A DNA stretch of 39,133 nucleotides from positions 1 through 39,133 of the forward strand of contig JAEWBE010000033.1 in NCBI GenBank assembly GCA_023391275.1, read 5' to 3'. The notes under the pieces are model-generated. The model saw nothing but the letters and a program-made list of their open reading frames with translations. It was not told where the DNA came from and did no database searches. The stretch is from Bacillota bacterium. Its GTDB lineage: Bacteria; Bacillota; Clostridia; Oscillospirales; Acutalibacteraceae. Made by a program: the position numbers and the translations under genes. Shown piece by piece: positions 31,099 through 38,771 of this stretch. The stretch's first letter is position 1. Every line of letters begins with the position of its first letter.

Positions 31099-32466
31099 TT
31101 AAAGCGACAGGATAGCGCCGTTCTCCCGGAGAATAGTCCGAATCTCATCCGTGTTTACGTCGGCGGGTTCAATGCCGTATTTTGCAGCAAGCGCAGCTCC
31201 CACCCCCGCGCCTTCGCCGATTGCCATGCAGGTAGGCATGACTCTGGAAGACCCGAAAACAACTGCATCAACGCTGGCACAGCGTCCGCTCATCATGAGC
31301 CCGCCGATATTGGCGGCTACCGTACAGCCGTAAGGAATACCATACGGATTGGGCAGCGATGTAATAATGGTGGAATCACCCGTGCCGCTGTGGATGTCAA
31401 TAATGTAGGAACCAAGCCCGATGCTGTCATCAGGCACGAAGCCGTTGACGGCATCAGCCTCCCTCACCATTTTTTTGCCTATGATCCTCCTTGTTTCGCG
31501 TACGCCGATAAAGGGATTGATCGAAGACAGGTAGCTGTTTTCAAAGCCGGGCACGTATTCCTGAAGCATCCGAATCAGGGGGAGAATCTGAAGGTGCGCA
31601 GTCATTTCCCCTTTGCTCAGATCTGAAATGTCGGTTCCGTCAAAATTCAAAATCCGGATGGTATTAATGGTAACATGATTCTTAATAGGCTGGTTTATGT
31701 ATATCACAGTATCCCTGTCGACGGGGCATTTGCCTTCTGCCCGGAGTCTGGTCATCAGGCCCCGCAGCCCGACAAATACATGGTTTGGGCTTCCGCGGAG
31801 ATGGGCCGGGTTGTAACCGGGGCGGATTTTCATCGTAGGACCAAGCTGCATGTCTTCCGGATGCGCGTCCAGATAATCAAAAAAAGGTTCAAGATTTACG
31901 CCGCCCAAATCAAACAGCAGGGACGGCGGCTGCAGCTCGCCTGTCGCGGCCTGCCCCTTTTCATATCTGGCACCTGCCAGAAAAGCAACGTCTCCGTCGC
32001 CGGTCGCATCAATAAATACCTTGGCCCGAATTTCAATCTGCGTACCCTTTCCCATCACAGTCACGGAGGTAAGTTTTCCATTTTCCACATTTGCGGCCAC
32101 GGTTTGGCAGTGCAGCACCGGGGTAATGTTATGATCCTTTATCATTTGAAAAGAAATAATTTTCGCGTAATTAGCATTAATTACTGTAGTGGAGTTATGC
32201 AGAGAACAGGGGCGGTGGCCATAACAGCCGCCCATCTCGGTCAGTTTATCCACAAACTGCTGTGCGATGCCGCCGGTAACCTGGCGCCCCTGCGCGTCAA
32301 GAAAAGCCAAAAGCGGAAGGCCTGTCGCCATATTCCCGCCCAGATACCCCGTCTGTTCCACAATGAGCGTTCTGGCTCCCTGCCTTGCAGCCGCCACTGC
32401 GGATGCAATCCCACCAGGACCGCCGCCGATTACGGCGACGTCTGTTTCCATGATTTCTTTTTTCAT
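31099..32466 (-). CDS. FAD-dependent oxidoreductase (FAD_oxidored family)
   Basis: The 455-residue flavoprotein has an N-terminal dinucleotide-binding fold with GGGPGG at 14-19 and Glu37 ending the second strand. FIDATGDGDVAFLAG, near residues 170-184, and the late FAD contact GRCASVDAVVFGSSRVMPTCMAIGE are also typical. No signal peptide is seen, so it is cytoplasmic. AAGGAG sits 9 bases before the ATG, and the gene overlaps the upstream HExxH gene as ATGA. Relatives oxidise or reduce small organic substrates, and some are coupled to hydrolases. Substrate is unknown. It is the last gene of the hyuA operon. Confidence 0.87.
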   Translation of the reverse strand: MKKEIMETDVAVIGGGPGGIASAVAAARQGARTLIVEQTGYLGGNMATGLPLLAFLDAQGRQVTGGIAQQFVDKLTEMGGCYGHRPCSLHNSTTVINANYAKIISFQMIKDHNITPVLHCQTVAANVENGKLTSVTVMGKGTQIEIRAKVFIDATGDGDVAFLAGARYEKGQAATGELQPPSLLFDLGGVNLEPFFDYLDAHPEDMQLGPTMKIRPGYNPAHLRGSPNHVFVGLRGLMTRLRAEGKCPVDRDTVIYINQPIKNHVTINTIRILNFDGTDISDLSKGEMTAHLQILPLIRMLQEYVPGFENSYLSSINPFIGVRETRRIIGKKMVREADAVNGFVPDDSIGLGSYIIDIHSGTGDSTIITSLPNPYGIPYGCTVAANIGGLMMSGRCASVDAVVFGSSRVMPTCMAIGEGAGVGAALAAKYGIEPADVNTDEIRTILRENGAILSL

Positions 32467-33155
32467 TTCTTATTGCTCCTTACAAGATTTTCTTTGAACA
32501 GGTTGAACACATAACCTGAGTTTATTTTTCTGGCCTTGTCACGGCCTTCGAAGTTCATCGCATTGACTGCCTGATTGAGCAGGAGCTTATCATTCTTTCC
32601 GCTCTTCTCCCCGGCGGGAATCTTTCCTTTTGCCTCAAAGTAAGTACGTGAAAAACCATGCGCGCCAATTTCTGACAAGGCGCGAATGCCGGATTTCCCA
32701 AGCGATATGGGGCCGATGCAAACCGTGGGAACCTGATACTGCTTCGAGGTCAGCCCCAGTTTTGTACATTCCAGAAAATGATAGTATTCATGGGAAAGGA
32801 TCAGTTCTTCCGCCTCGCTCATGGATAAATGATTTGCCTTTGCCCATTTCCCAATTGACTGAAGATAAAGCACGATTTTGCTGCGCCCTGAATAATATTC
32901 GCTGAAATACCTTACATTACCGGCAACATTGTCTTTTCCAATCCGTTCAAGGCTGAGTCCGCTCAGCCCGGCAATGCTTTCTATTGGCTTGTCGCGCCCA
33001 TATTCATCAATCAGCGCCCGGGCCGCCGCCACGCCGGTTTCCCATGCACGGTCGGCTATTTTCTCAAGATCCTGGCTGCGAATCTTATGATACAGCAAAT
33101 CCCGGGTAAGCTCTTCTCTGGATGATATCTTATCTGGAAAAGGGAAATTCCGCAT
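32463..33155 (-). CDS. Uncharacterised HExxH protein, putative zinc metallohydrolase
   Basis: I do not recognise the family of this 230-residue protein. It contains HEYYH at 122-126 (LSHEYYHFLE), the zinc-binding and catalytic motif of metallopeptidases. Glu162 in SEIGAHGF, 36 residues after the second His, is a candidate third ligand, as in gluzincins or ImmA-like peptidases. A basic tail ends RSNKK. There is no signal peptide, so it should act in the cytoplasm. It is wedged between hyuA (26 bases) and the FAD oxidoreductase (4-base overlap), so its job is probably linked to theirs, either as a processing peptidase or as a further amide hydrolase. Confidence 0.7.
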   Translation of the reverse strand: MRNFPFPDKISSREELTRDLLYHKIRSQDLEKIADRAWETGVAAARALIDEYGRDKPIESIAGLSGLSLERIGKDNVAGNVRYFSEYYSGRSKIVLYLQSIGKWAKANHLSMSEAEELILSHEYYHFLECTKLGLTSKQYQVPTVCIGPISLGKSGIRALSEIGAHGFSRTYFEAKGKIPAGEKSGKNDKLLLNQAVNAMNFEGRDKARKINSGYVFNLFKENLVRSNKK

Positions 33156-33181
33156 AATCGCACCCCGCCTCTTAATTCACA

Positions 33182-35338
33182 TTAGCCTCTTTCATTCTCC
33201 GTCGTCAGCGTACATATGAGGAGAAGTTTTTCATCGTCCTGCGCACCGGCAAGCTCCACTTCACACAACGCCCGGATCTGGCTCACGCTCTGCATCCCTG
33301 AAAGGTCTATAATCCGGCTGCCCAGCACCGCATAAATGTTCGGCACCTCGGCTCCGCCGTCACCGTAAACGGTAAATTCAGAAAGAATCTTGTCAATTGT
33401 ACTTTTCCAGTTTCTGGGGCTGCACTCGTGAACCGTGGCATTTTTCTTCTGCAGTCTGATTACGCCGTTTCTGTCTATCAACCTGACCGCATTCATTTTC
33501 TTTCTGAAGACAAGCAGCTGTTTCTTGACAAGCTCACAGGTAACCGCGCAGATGCTGCCGTTGTCCGCCGCTATTTTAACTTTGTCGGGTGAAACCTTTA
33601 AATTTTCCTGCACGATCTTTAAAAGTTCCTCATCCGTCTTTTGCTTGCTTGCCAGATCCTTCGTACGAAGTTCCGTCGTGCCAATTGCGATCGCCCGCAC
33701 CTTTTGGCGCTGAGTATCGATTTCTATTTTTACCCCGACCGAATCAGGAGCCGCTCCGGACTGAACAGCCATACGGATTGCCTCCCTTCGGATCGAAAGG
33801 ATATCTTCTTCGCTCGGATTCGATATGGTTCTTTCCACCATATCCCTTACCATAGCCAGAGCCACCCCGATCGGCGATATAACCGATCCGTTTTTCGCCA
33901 GCTTATGCTTACACCCAAAAGTTTCCGCAAGATGCGGGACAACCGTGGCCGCTCCGCCGCCGCCGACAAATACAATCGCTCCTTTATCAAGGCCGTAATC
34001 ATGTATCAGGCTGTTGATCACCTTTCCGTTTTTCGCCGCCGAGAACCCAAGAACTTTTTTTGCCGCTTCCTCAACGGTCATTCCCATGTTTTTTGCCAAA
34101 GGCTCCCACGCCTTTTTTGCGGCCGCCACACTGCCGTACGCGTAATCCTCCGGATGCACATAACCGCAGATGTTTGCGGCGCCCGAAAGCGTAAGGGCAA
34201 ACTTTTTACCCCCCGCGCATTCAACATACGCGTAATCGGGGTCGTCGGCAAACGGCCGCACCGTTTTCAGCACAGGCTTCACAATTTCATCTTCCGATGC
34301 ATATGCCTCATATTCCATACCGGCTATATGCGAACTTCTGGGGCCAACATCTACCGCGCACCCGTCGATTATCTGCACCATGCTGCCGCCGCCAATACCG
34401 ACCGTGCGCACATCAAGCGAATTAAGATAGGTATTATGCCCGCCGATTTCGGCATACTTGATCATTACATTACCGTCTTTTACGCACGACATATCGGTAC
34501 TTGTTCCGCCCACCTCAAGGAATATGCCGTCGGTCAGTTTTTCATACATCAGCGCGCCGGCGACCCCGGCTGCGGGGCCTGACAGTATTGTCAGAATTGG
34601 CCTGCTTCTGACCTCATCTATAGTCATGACGCCGCCGTCACAGCGCATAACCATCAGCTGCGCAGTAATATCGGCATCTTTTATGCTTTTTTCCGTCATG
34701 TTGGCCGTATCCAGCATTTTGGGCAGGATGCTTGCATTGATTACTGCGGTACGTGTCCTTACTTTCAGTCCATATAACTTGGAAACATCGTTGCCGGCGG
34801 TTGCCGGATAACCCTGCTCGCCGCATTTTTTCACCACGATATTTTCATTTGCGGGGTTATCGACGCTGAACGCTTCCGTCGCCACCATAGATTCAGCGCC
34901 CTGCTCTTCCAGCTCCTTCAGGGCGGTGTCCACGTTCGCGCCAAAGCTGCCCATGTCGGATGTATTTACGTACGTATTAAAGGTATGAAGATGTTTGCCC
35001 GCTGCAAGTTCGATCTCGCCGATATTGGTATCACTTTTTGATTTCATCCCCTGAATACCGCTTCCCAGCGTGACAATTCCGACCTTTGCAACGTCGCCTT
35101 CCAGCAGCGCGTTTGTCGCTTGAGTTGTACCGTGCGCTATAAACACAACGTCTTCCGGCCGGATGCTGCATTCAGCCATAATTTTTTTCAGGACAGCGAC
35201 GATACCTGCGGCCACGCCCTCTTTCGCTGTATGCGTTGTTGGGATTTTCACCGAGCCAACCAACTCATATGTTTGATCATTGACAGCTACCGCATCTGTA
35301 AATGTTCCGCCCACATCTATTCCAATTCTAACTTTCAT
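33182..35338 (-). CDS. Hydantoinase/oxoprolinase-family protein, HyuA-type subunit without HyuB
   Basis: The 718-residue protein has the actin-like ATPase architecture of HyuA and 5-oxoprolinase. N-terminal IDVGGTFTD is at 7-15, HGTTQATNALLEG at 69-81, SGPAAG at 253-258, VGGTSTD at 276-282 and GIGGGSM at 314-320. HyuA subunits use ATP to activate a lactam or hydantoin ring, or a carboxylase substrate, with a HyuB partner. No HyuB gene is present here; the neighbours are an HExxH protein and a FAD oxidoreductase. The last ~180 residues do not look like a fused HyuB. AGGAGG lies about 11 bases before the ATG. The substrate is unknown. Confidence 0.88.
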   Translation of the reverse strand: MKVRIGIDVGGTFTDAVAVNDQTYELVGSVKIPTTHTAKEGVAAGIVAVLKKIMAECSIRPEDVVFIAHGTTQATNALLEGDVAKVGIVTLGSGIQGMKSKSDTNIGEIELAAGKHLHTFNTYVNTSDMGSFGANVDTALKELEEQGAESMVATEAFSVDNPANENIVVKKCGEQGYPATAGNDVSKLYGLKVRTRTAVINASILPKMLDTANMTEKSIKDADITAQLMVMRCDGGVMTIDEVRSRPILTILSGPAAGVAGALMYEKLTDGIFLEVGGTSTDMSCVKDGNVMIKYAEIGGHNTYLNSLDVRTVGIGGGSMVQIIDGCAVDVGPRSSHIAGMEYEAYASEDEIVKPVLKTVRPFADDPDYAYVECAGGKKFALTLSGAANICGYVHPEDYAYGSVAAAKKAWEPLAKNMGMTVEEAAKKVLGFSAAKNGKVINSLIHDYGLDKGAIVFVGGGGAATVVPHLAETFGCKHKLAKNGSVISPIGVALAMVRDMVERTISNPSEEDILSIRREAIRMAVQSGAAPDSVGVKIEIDTQRQKVRAIAIGTTELRTKDLASKQKTDEELLKIVQENLKVSPDKVKIAADNGSICAVTCELVKKQLLVFRKKMNAVRLIDRNGVIRLQKKNATVHECSPRNWKSTIDKILSEFTVYGDGGAEVPNIYAVLGSRIIDLSGMQSVSQIRALCEVELAGAQDDEKLLLICTLTTENERG

Positions 35339-35500
35339 CCAGCTATATTCCTCCTAGGATTATTGTCATATTATTGAAGATATAAAAATTAAACTGCTTT
35401 GTTTCCCATATTTGAATTTATCCCCGTTTTGCCGGAAAGTAAAAAGTTTATGAAATAAAAAGGACAGGGACATTGGAAAACCCATTGCAAAAATAAGATC
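35339..35500 (-). other. Leader region of hyuA
   Basis: This 162-base AT-rich stretch between the structured element and hyuA contains the ribosome site CTAGGAGG. A separate promoter is not convincing: TTTACT-17-TAAATT is the best weak match. hyuA may depend on read-through from the permease. Confidence 0.4.
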
Positions 35501-35536
35501 GGCAGCCCGGCATAAACTTCGGGCCGGGTTGCTGCC
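35501..35536 (-). terminator. Terminator-like hairpin between permease and hyuA
   Basis: On the minus strand GGCAG-CAA-CCCGGC pairs with GCCGGG-CTGCC. GATCTTATTTTTG follows, a T tract displaced by a few bases. Its outer arm overlaps the long-range stem of the upstream structured element. Confidence 0.65.
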
Positions 35537-35703
35537 TGTAAAGCGGCGGCGCATCTTCATGTACCCACCGCTCGCCGAAACCCGCATCCGCGGCGTCAGG
35601 CAGTCGGAGCGACTCTTTTCGCGTGGAGTGCTCGGCGCCTGCGGTTCGGATTTTCATGAATCAAGGGAAGCGGATTCCGGGTCGGCCGCTTTCCCGGGAA
35701 CAG
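35532..35703 (-). ncRNA. Candidate structured RNA element upstream of hyuA
   Basis: This GC-rich gap contains several stems: GGGAAGCGG with CCGCTTTCCC (35665-35695, one bulge), AGTCG-GAG-CGACT (35602-35614), AGCGGCGG with CCACCGCT (35542-35572, one G-U), and a long-range CTGCCTG with CAGGCAG pair (35532-35538 with 35597-35603). The last uses the same bases as the outer stem of the terminator at 35501-35536, so the two folds exclude each other. I do not recognise the element as a known riboswitch or T-box. It could be an attenuator or a repeated genomic element. Confidence 0.5.
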
Positions 35704-35717
35704 CACGCGATTACCAA

Positions 35718-37025
35718 TTAAAAATACATAAAAGTCAGAAGGACCACGGTCGCAATAGTTACAATCCAGTTGGCAAGCTGTACTTTATTGGTGGTCGTCA
35801 CGGGATCATAGCCCACAAAGTTTGATGCCCATACCACTTGAGTGGATGTCGGACAGGACTGTGACGGCCAGCGGAAAGCGGCATAGAACACTGCGGATAA
35901 AGCCGCCACCGGCAGCACACCCACCGCCAGCATGCTTGCGGCCAGACCCGCGCCGAGTCCCTGCAGATTGAAAGGCCCCCTGTACAGCCCAAGCGGGCAG
36001 AGCAGGCATACGAACACAATAAGGCCCACGGCTGTGGTCGGAGTAATGGCGACCATGAACGGCTTGATGACGGCCTGTGTTGTCGGCGCTGTCATGGCGT
36101 TGAGGATCATACCGATTCCAAACATCAAAACCGTGGTCGGAGCGCCTTCTTTAAAGCCTTCGTAGCAGCTCTTGACGATCCGGTTCATATTTTGCGACCA
36201 TTTGCCCTTGAATGTGAAAACAATAGCCCAGACAATGCCGACTACAAATACCGCAAGAGCCGACAGCTTAAAGATCAGCATGATAGCGACGATAACCAGC
36301 GGAGTCAGGCATGCCATAAGTCCCCGGAATCCGGTAACCTGTGCCGGGCGCTCCTGCTCCGGGTCGCTCATCTCTTCGGCGCCGACCGGTGCCGCAAACG
36401 CAAATTTCATACCATTCTTTTTAAAGTTCCACGCAAGGTAAACCACTGTGAACAGGCAGCCTGTGATTGCCAGAACAATGGCGCACAGATTAATATCGGC
36501 TGCTTTTACGCCGGTAATATTCGTGATAAGGGCAATGTTGGCCGGGTTGATGGAATAACCGGCGGACATTGCTGCGAGAAATGCGTTGCACGCTACGATC
36601 GGCGGAATTCCTACGGAAAGAAGGATTGGAAGAACAACCGTGCCCACCATGGCGACTGCGCCGGTTCCGTACAGTGTTGTGAACAGAACTATAGTCACCC
36701 CGCACAGCAACAGAGCAACTATAAAGGGTTTATCGCCGCCCAGTTCGGCAGCTTTCTTGATAATGGTGTCGGTTACACCGGAACGGTACAGTATCTGTGA
36801 CAGCCAGCAACTGAACAGAATGGCCACATATGTACTGGCAAGTTTGATTGCACCGTTTGTTATTACAAAATCAAGAATTCCCTTTTCGCCTGTCAGTGGC
36901 AGACCCGCTGCAATCGAGATGAATATTGCCATGATCGGAAGAGCCAACAGCGCCGGAATCTTCCTCATCATCATCAGTATGGCCATGATCAGAAAAATTA
37001 CTACAATTACAATACCTATGATCAT
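35718..37025 (-). CDS. Ion-transporter-superfamily permease (GntP/CitM/C4-dicarboxylate-like)
   Basis: The 435-residue protein is almost wholly hydrophobic, with about eleven to twelve membrane segments in two halves. The first segment is followed by RKIPALLALPIMAI. Both halves carry a re-entrant-type region (GTGAVAMVGTVVLPI in the first, PLGLYRGPFNLQGLGAG in the second). This fits secondary carriers for organic acids such as gluconate, citrate or C4-dicarboxylates. The GGGGGAGAG site lies about 10 bases before the ATG. As first gene of the operon behind the palindromic operators, it probably imports the compound that HyuA and the FAD enzyme process. Confidence 0.8.
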   Translation of the reverse strand: MIIGIVIVVIFLIMAILMMMRKIPALLALPIMAIFISIAAGLPLTGEKGILDFVITNGAIKLASTYVAILFSCWLSQILYRSGVTDTIIKKAAELGGDKPFIVALLLCGVTIVLFTTLYGTGAVAMVGTVVLPILLSVGIPPIVACNAFLAAMSAGYSINPANIALITNITGVKAADINLCAIVLAITGCLFTVVYLAWNFKKNGMKFAFAAPVGAEEMSDPEQERPAQVTGFRGLMACLTPLVIVAIMLIFKLSALAVFVVGIVWAIVFTFKGKWSQNMNRIVKSCYEGFKEGAPTTVLMFGIGMILNAMTAPTTQAVIKPFMVAITPTTAVGLIVFVCLLCPLGLYRGPFNLQGLGAGLAASMLAVGVLPVAALSAVFYAAFRWPSQSCPTSTQVVWASNFVGYDPVTTTNKVQLANWIVTIATVVLLTFMYF

Positions 37026-37171
37026 TTTAGTATCTCTCCCCCAAATGATTTTTAAAATGCATATTTCCCAGTATCGGTTGATTGATTCTGCTCAATTTAT
37101 TTGGACTGCACCCCCTTTTTCGACTGCGCGGCCAAAGCCTGATATTGCCTGGTTCCCATACATTATTTGCG

Positions 37172-37229
37172 GAAAACAGTTTTTGATGCAGAGCACACCC
37201 GGAATATCCCCTTGATAAAAACTGTTTTC
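37172..37229 (-). promoter_or_regulatory. 13-bp hairpin in the permease leader
   Basis: GAAAACAGTTTTT and AAAAACTGTTTTC are perfect inverted arms around a 32-base loop, about 150 to 205 bases upstream of the permease start. They lie between the operators and the gene, so they are in the transcribed leader. Function unknown. Confidence 0.5.
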
Positions 37230-37255
37230 ATAACAGGCATGGCACATTCATCCGG

Positions 37256-37292
37256 AATTTAGAACGTTCTAAATTTAGAACGTTCTAAATTT
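37256..37292. promoter_or_regulatory. Two overlapping perfect palindromes, probable LacI-family operators
   Basis: TTTAGAACGTTCTAAA occurs twice, with centres 16 bases apart. The first extends to a 20-bp palindrome (37256-37275) and the second to 22 bp (37271-37292). The central CG and perfect symmetry fit LacI-family operators, and a LacI-type gene lies next to them. They sit about 50 to 85 bases downstream of the permease promoter. Confidence 0.8.
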
Positions 37293-37346
37293 CTTAAAAC
37301 AATAATTCAATTCATTTTGCTAATCCGTTATGTAAATCGTATTTGT

Positions 37347-37376
37347 ATTATATATCTTTCTAATTCTCTTTGTCAA
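37347..37376 (-). promoter_or_regulatory. Promoter of the permease-hyuA operon
   Basis: On the minus strand TTGACA (37376-37371) and TATAAT (37352-37347) are perfect hexamers with an 18-base spacer. They give a leader of more than 300 bases. Confidence 0.85.
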
Positions 37377-37416
37377 CAATTTAATCAAAATTTATTTATA
37401 ACGGGAACGTATTCTG

Positions 37417-37457
37417 TAAAAAAAATCAACCTTATGTCGTGCCACAATAAGGTTGAT
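37417..37457 (-). terminator. Intrinsic terminator of the LacI-type regulator gene
   Basis: On the minus strand ATCAACCTTA pairs with TAAGGTTGAT, 10 perfect bp, and is followed by about eight T residues. It lies some 60 bases after the stop codon and just before the permease promoter. Confidence 0.9.
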
Positions 37458-37518
37458 GCCCCTTTCTGTAAAATGCTTTAACCCGGTTCATCGCTTACAA
37501 CCTGTGATAGAGACTGTT

Positions 37519-38544
37519 TTAGACCCGCTCTACAGAGCCCCTTACAATCAGGCTGGGTTCAATAATCAACCGTACTTTTTCGGAATCCGGCTGATTGATT
37601 CTGTTAATCAAAACTCGGCAGGCTTCAACTCCTATGCGTTCCTTGTAAACTCTTACCGAAGTCAGCGGTGGAAGACTGTAAGCCGCAAGTAACCCGTCCT
37701 CAAATCCAATGGCCGACACATCCTTCGGACAATATATTCCCCGTTCATACAGGAACCGCAGAGCGCCAATTGCAATGCTGTCGGATGCCCCGATAATGCC
37801 CGTCGGCTTAATTCCCCTGTCCCACGAACGGCTCATGACCCCGTAAGCTGCAATACCGGAATAATCGGCCCGCATGGCCCATCCTTCCTTGACCGACAGC
37901 CCATACTCGCGCATCGCTTTTACAAAGCCTTTCATCTTCCTTTCTGAAGTCTGCGAAGATTCGGGCCCGTTGATGAACATAATATCCCGGTGGCCATTTT
38001 CGATCAGGTATTTTGCGCTCAGGTAAATCGCATGCTCCGGATCCGTATCCACATAATCCAGCTCCGCGTGCCGGGAACCGACCAGCACGGTGGGAATGCT
38101 TGATTCCATAAGTTTTTCCAGAAATGCATCATTAACAATGCCCCCCGTCACAAGAACGCCGTCCACCCGGTTGCTGCTCATGATGAACGGGAGCGAAACA
38201 GACGGATCATTGATGCAGAAATGTTCGACCAGCATGCTGTAATTGGAGTCATTGATTTCCTTTTCAATGCTCGGCAGCATTTCGGCCAAATAGGTATCAA
38301 TATTATCTTCAAAGGAAAACAAATTGTTGGCCGGATTATCCGTTGGCCACACCACACCGATGATCTTTTTGGTCTTTGTCACAAGCGAACGGGCATATTG
38401 ATTCGGTGTATAATCCAACTTTTTGATTACCTTCAAAACCTTGTCCCTTGTCTCCATTTTTACCAGACTGCTGTCATTCAAAACAAGCGAAACCGTGCTT
38501 ACGGAGACTTTCGCCGCTCTCGCCACATCCTTGATCGTTGTCAC
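37519..38544 (-). CDS. LacI-family transcriptional regulator
   Basis: The 341-residue protein has the LacI headpiece at 3-50 (IKDVARAAKVSVSTVSLVLN and the hinge helix NQYARSLVTK) and a periplasmic-binding-like effector domain from about 60 to the end (KKIIGVVWPT, GVLVTGG, IGASDSIAIGAL, SAIGFED). The start is GTG with only a weak GGTG-type ribosome site. Its neighbouring palindromes at 37256-37292 in the permease leader are the obvious operators. It probably represses the permease-hyuA operon and is relieved by its substrate. One half-site also occurs in the promoter of the eight-gene cluster at 8713-8732. Confidence 0.93.
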   Translation of the reverse strand: MTTIKDVARAAKVSVSTVSLVLNDSSLVKMETRDKVLKVIKKLDYTPNQYARSLVTKTKKIIGVVWPTDNPANNLFSFEDNIDTYLAEMLPSIEKEINDSNYSMLVEHFCINDPSVSLPFIMSSNRVDGVLVTGGIVNDAFLEKLMESSIPTVLVGSRHAELDYVDTDPEHAIYLSAKYLIENGHRDIMFINGPESSQTSERKMKGFVKAMREYGLSVKEGWAMRADYSGIAAYGVMSRSWDRGIKPTGIIGASDSIAIGALRFLYERGIYCPKDVSAIGFEDGLLAAYSLPPLTSVRVYKERIGVEACRVLINRINQPDSEKVRLIIEPSLIVRGSVERV

Positions 38545-38583
38545 ATAATCACCACTTTGATACGGTCTTATTTTCTTGCTGTT

Positions 38584-38612
38584 ATTATATCAGCATGGCG
38601 CAGCAATTACAA
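38584..38612 (-). promoter_or_regulatory. Promoter of the LacI-type regulator gene
   Basis: On the minus strand TTGTAA (38612-38607) and TATAAT (38589-38584) are 17 bases apart, and TGA before the -10 forms an extended -10 element. Confidence 0.75.
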
Positions 38613-38685
38613 TGCGTTTTCTTCATCACAGAGTATATCGCTGCGGCGGACTAATAAGTCCACCATTACCCTGTTAAAATGAATC

Positions 38686-38714
38686 TTGCCGAAAATGACA
38701 TTTTATGCTATGAT
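38686..38714 (+). promoter_or_regulatory. Promoter of the ROK-type regulator gene
   Basis: TTGCCG (38686-38691) and TGC-TATGAT (TATGAT at 38709-38714) have a 17-base spacer with an extended -10. Confidence 0.65.
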
Positions 38715-38771
38715 ATTTTAAATAAATTATTTGCTAAAACAGTTTTATAAAAGGTAGATGGAAGTGAAAAT

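Noticed and set aside
33182..33720. HyuB domain fused to the C-terminus of HyuA
   Set aside because: The protein is 718 residues, HyuA length, and the last part shows no HyuB-like motifs.
34458..34811. Long plus-strand frames opposite hyuA and the permease
   Set aside because: They are antisense images of strongly supported genes with clear family motifs.
35448..35657. 69-codon frame on minus strand in the permease-hyuA gap (starts MKIRTAGAEHSTRKE)
   Set aside because: No ribosome site, low-complexity GC-rich composition, and it runs through strong RNA stems including the terminator. More likely noncoding.
35501..35703. T-box or known riboswitch upstream of hyuA
   Set aside because: No T-box AGGGTGGNACC-type sequence and no recognised aptamer core, although the architecture resembles an attenuator.
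37256..37292. CRISPR-like short repeats
   Set aside because: Only two copies, overlapping, perfectly palindromic and without spacers; operators explain them better.
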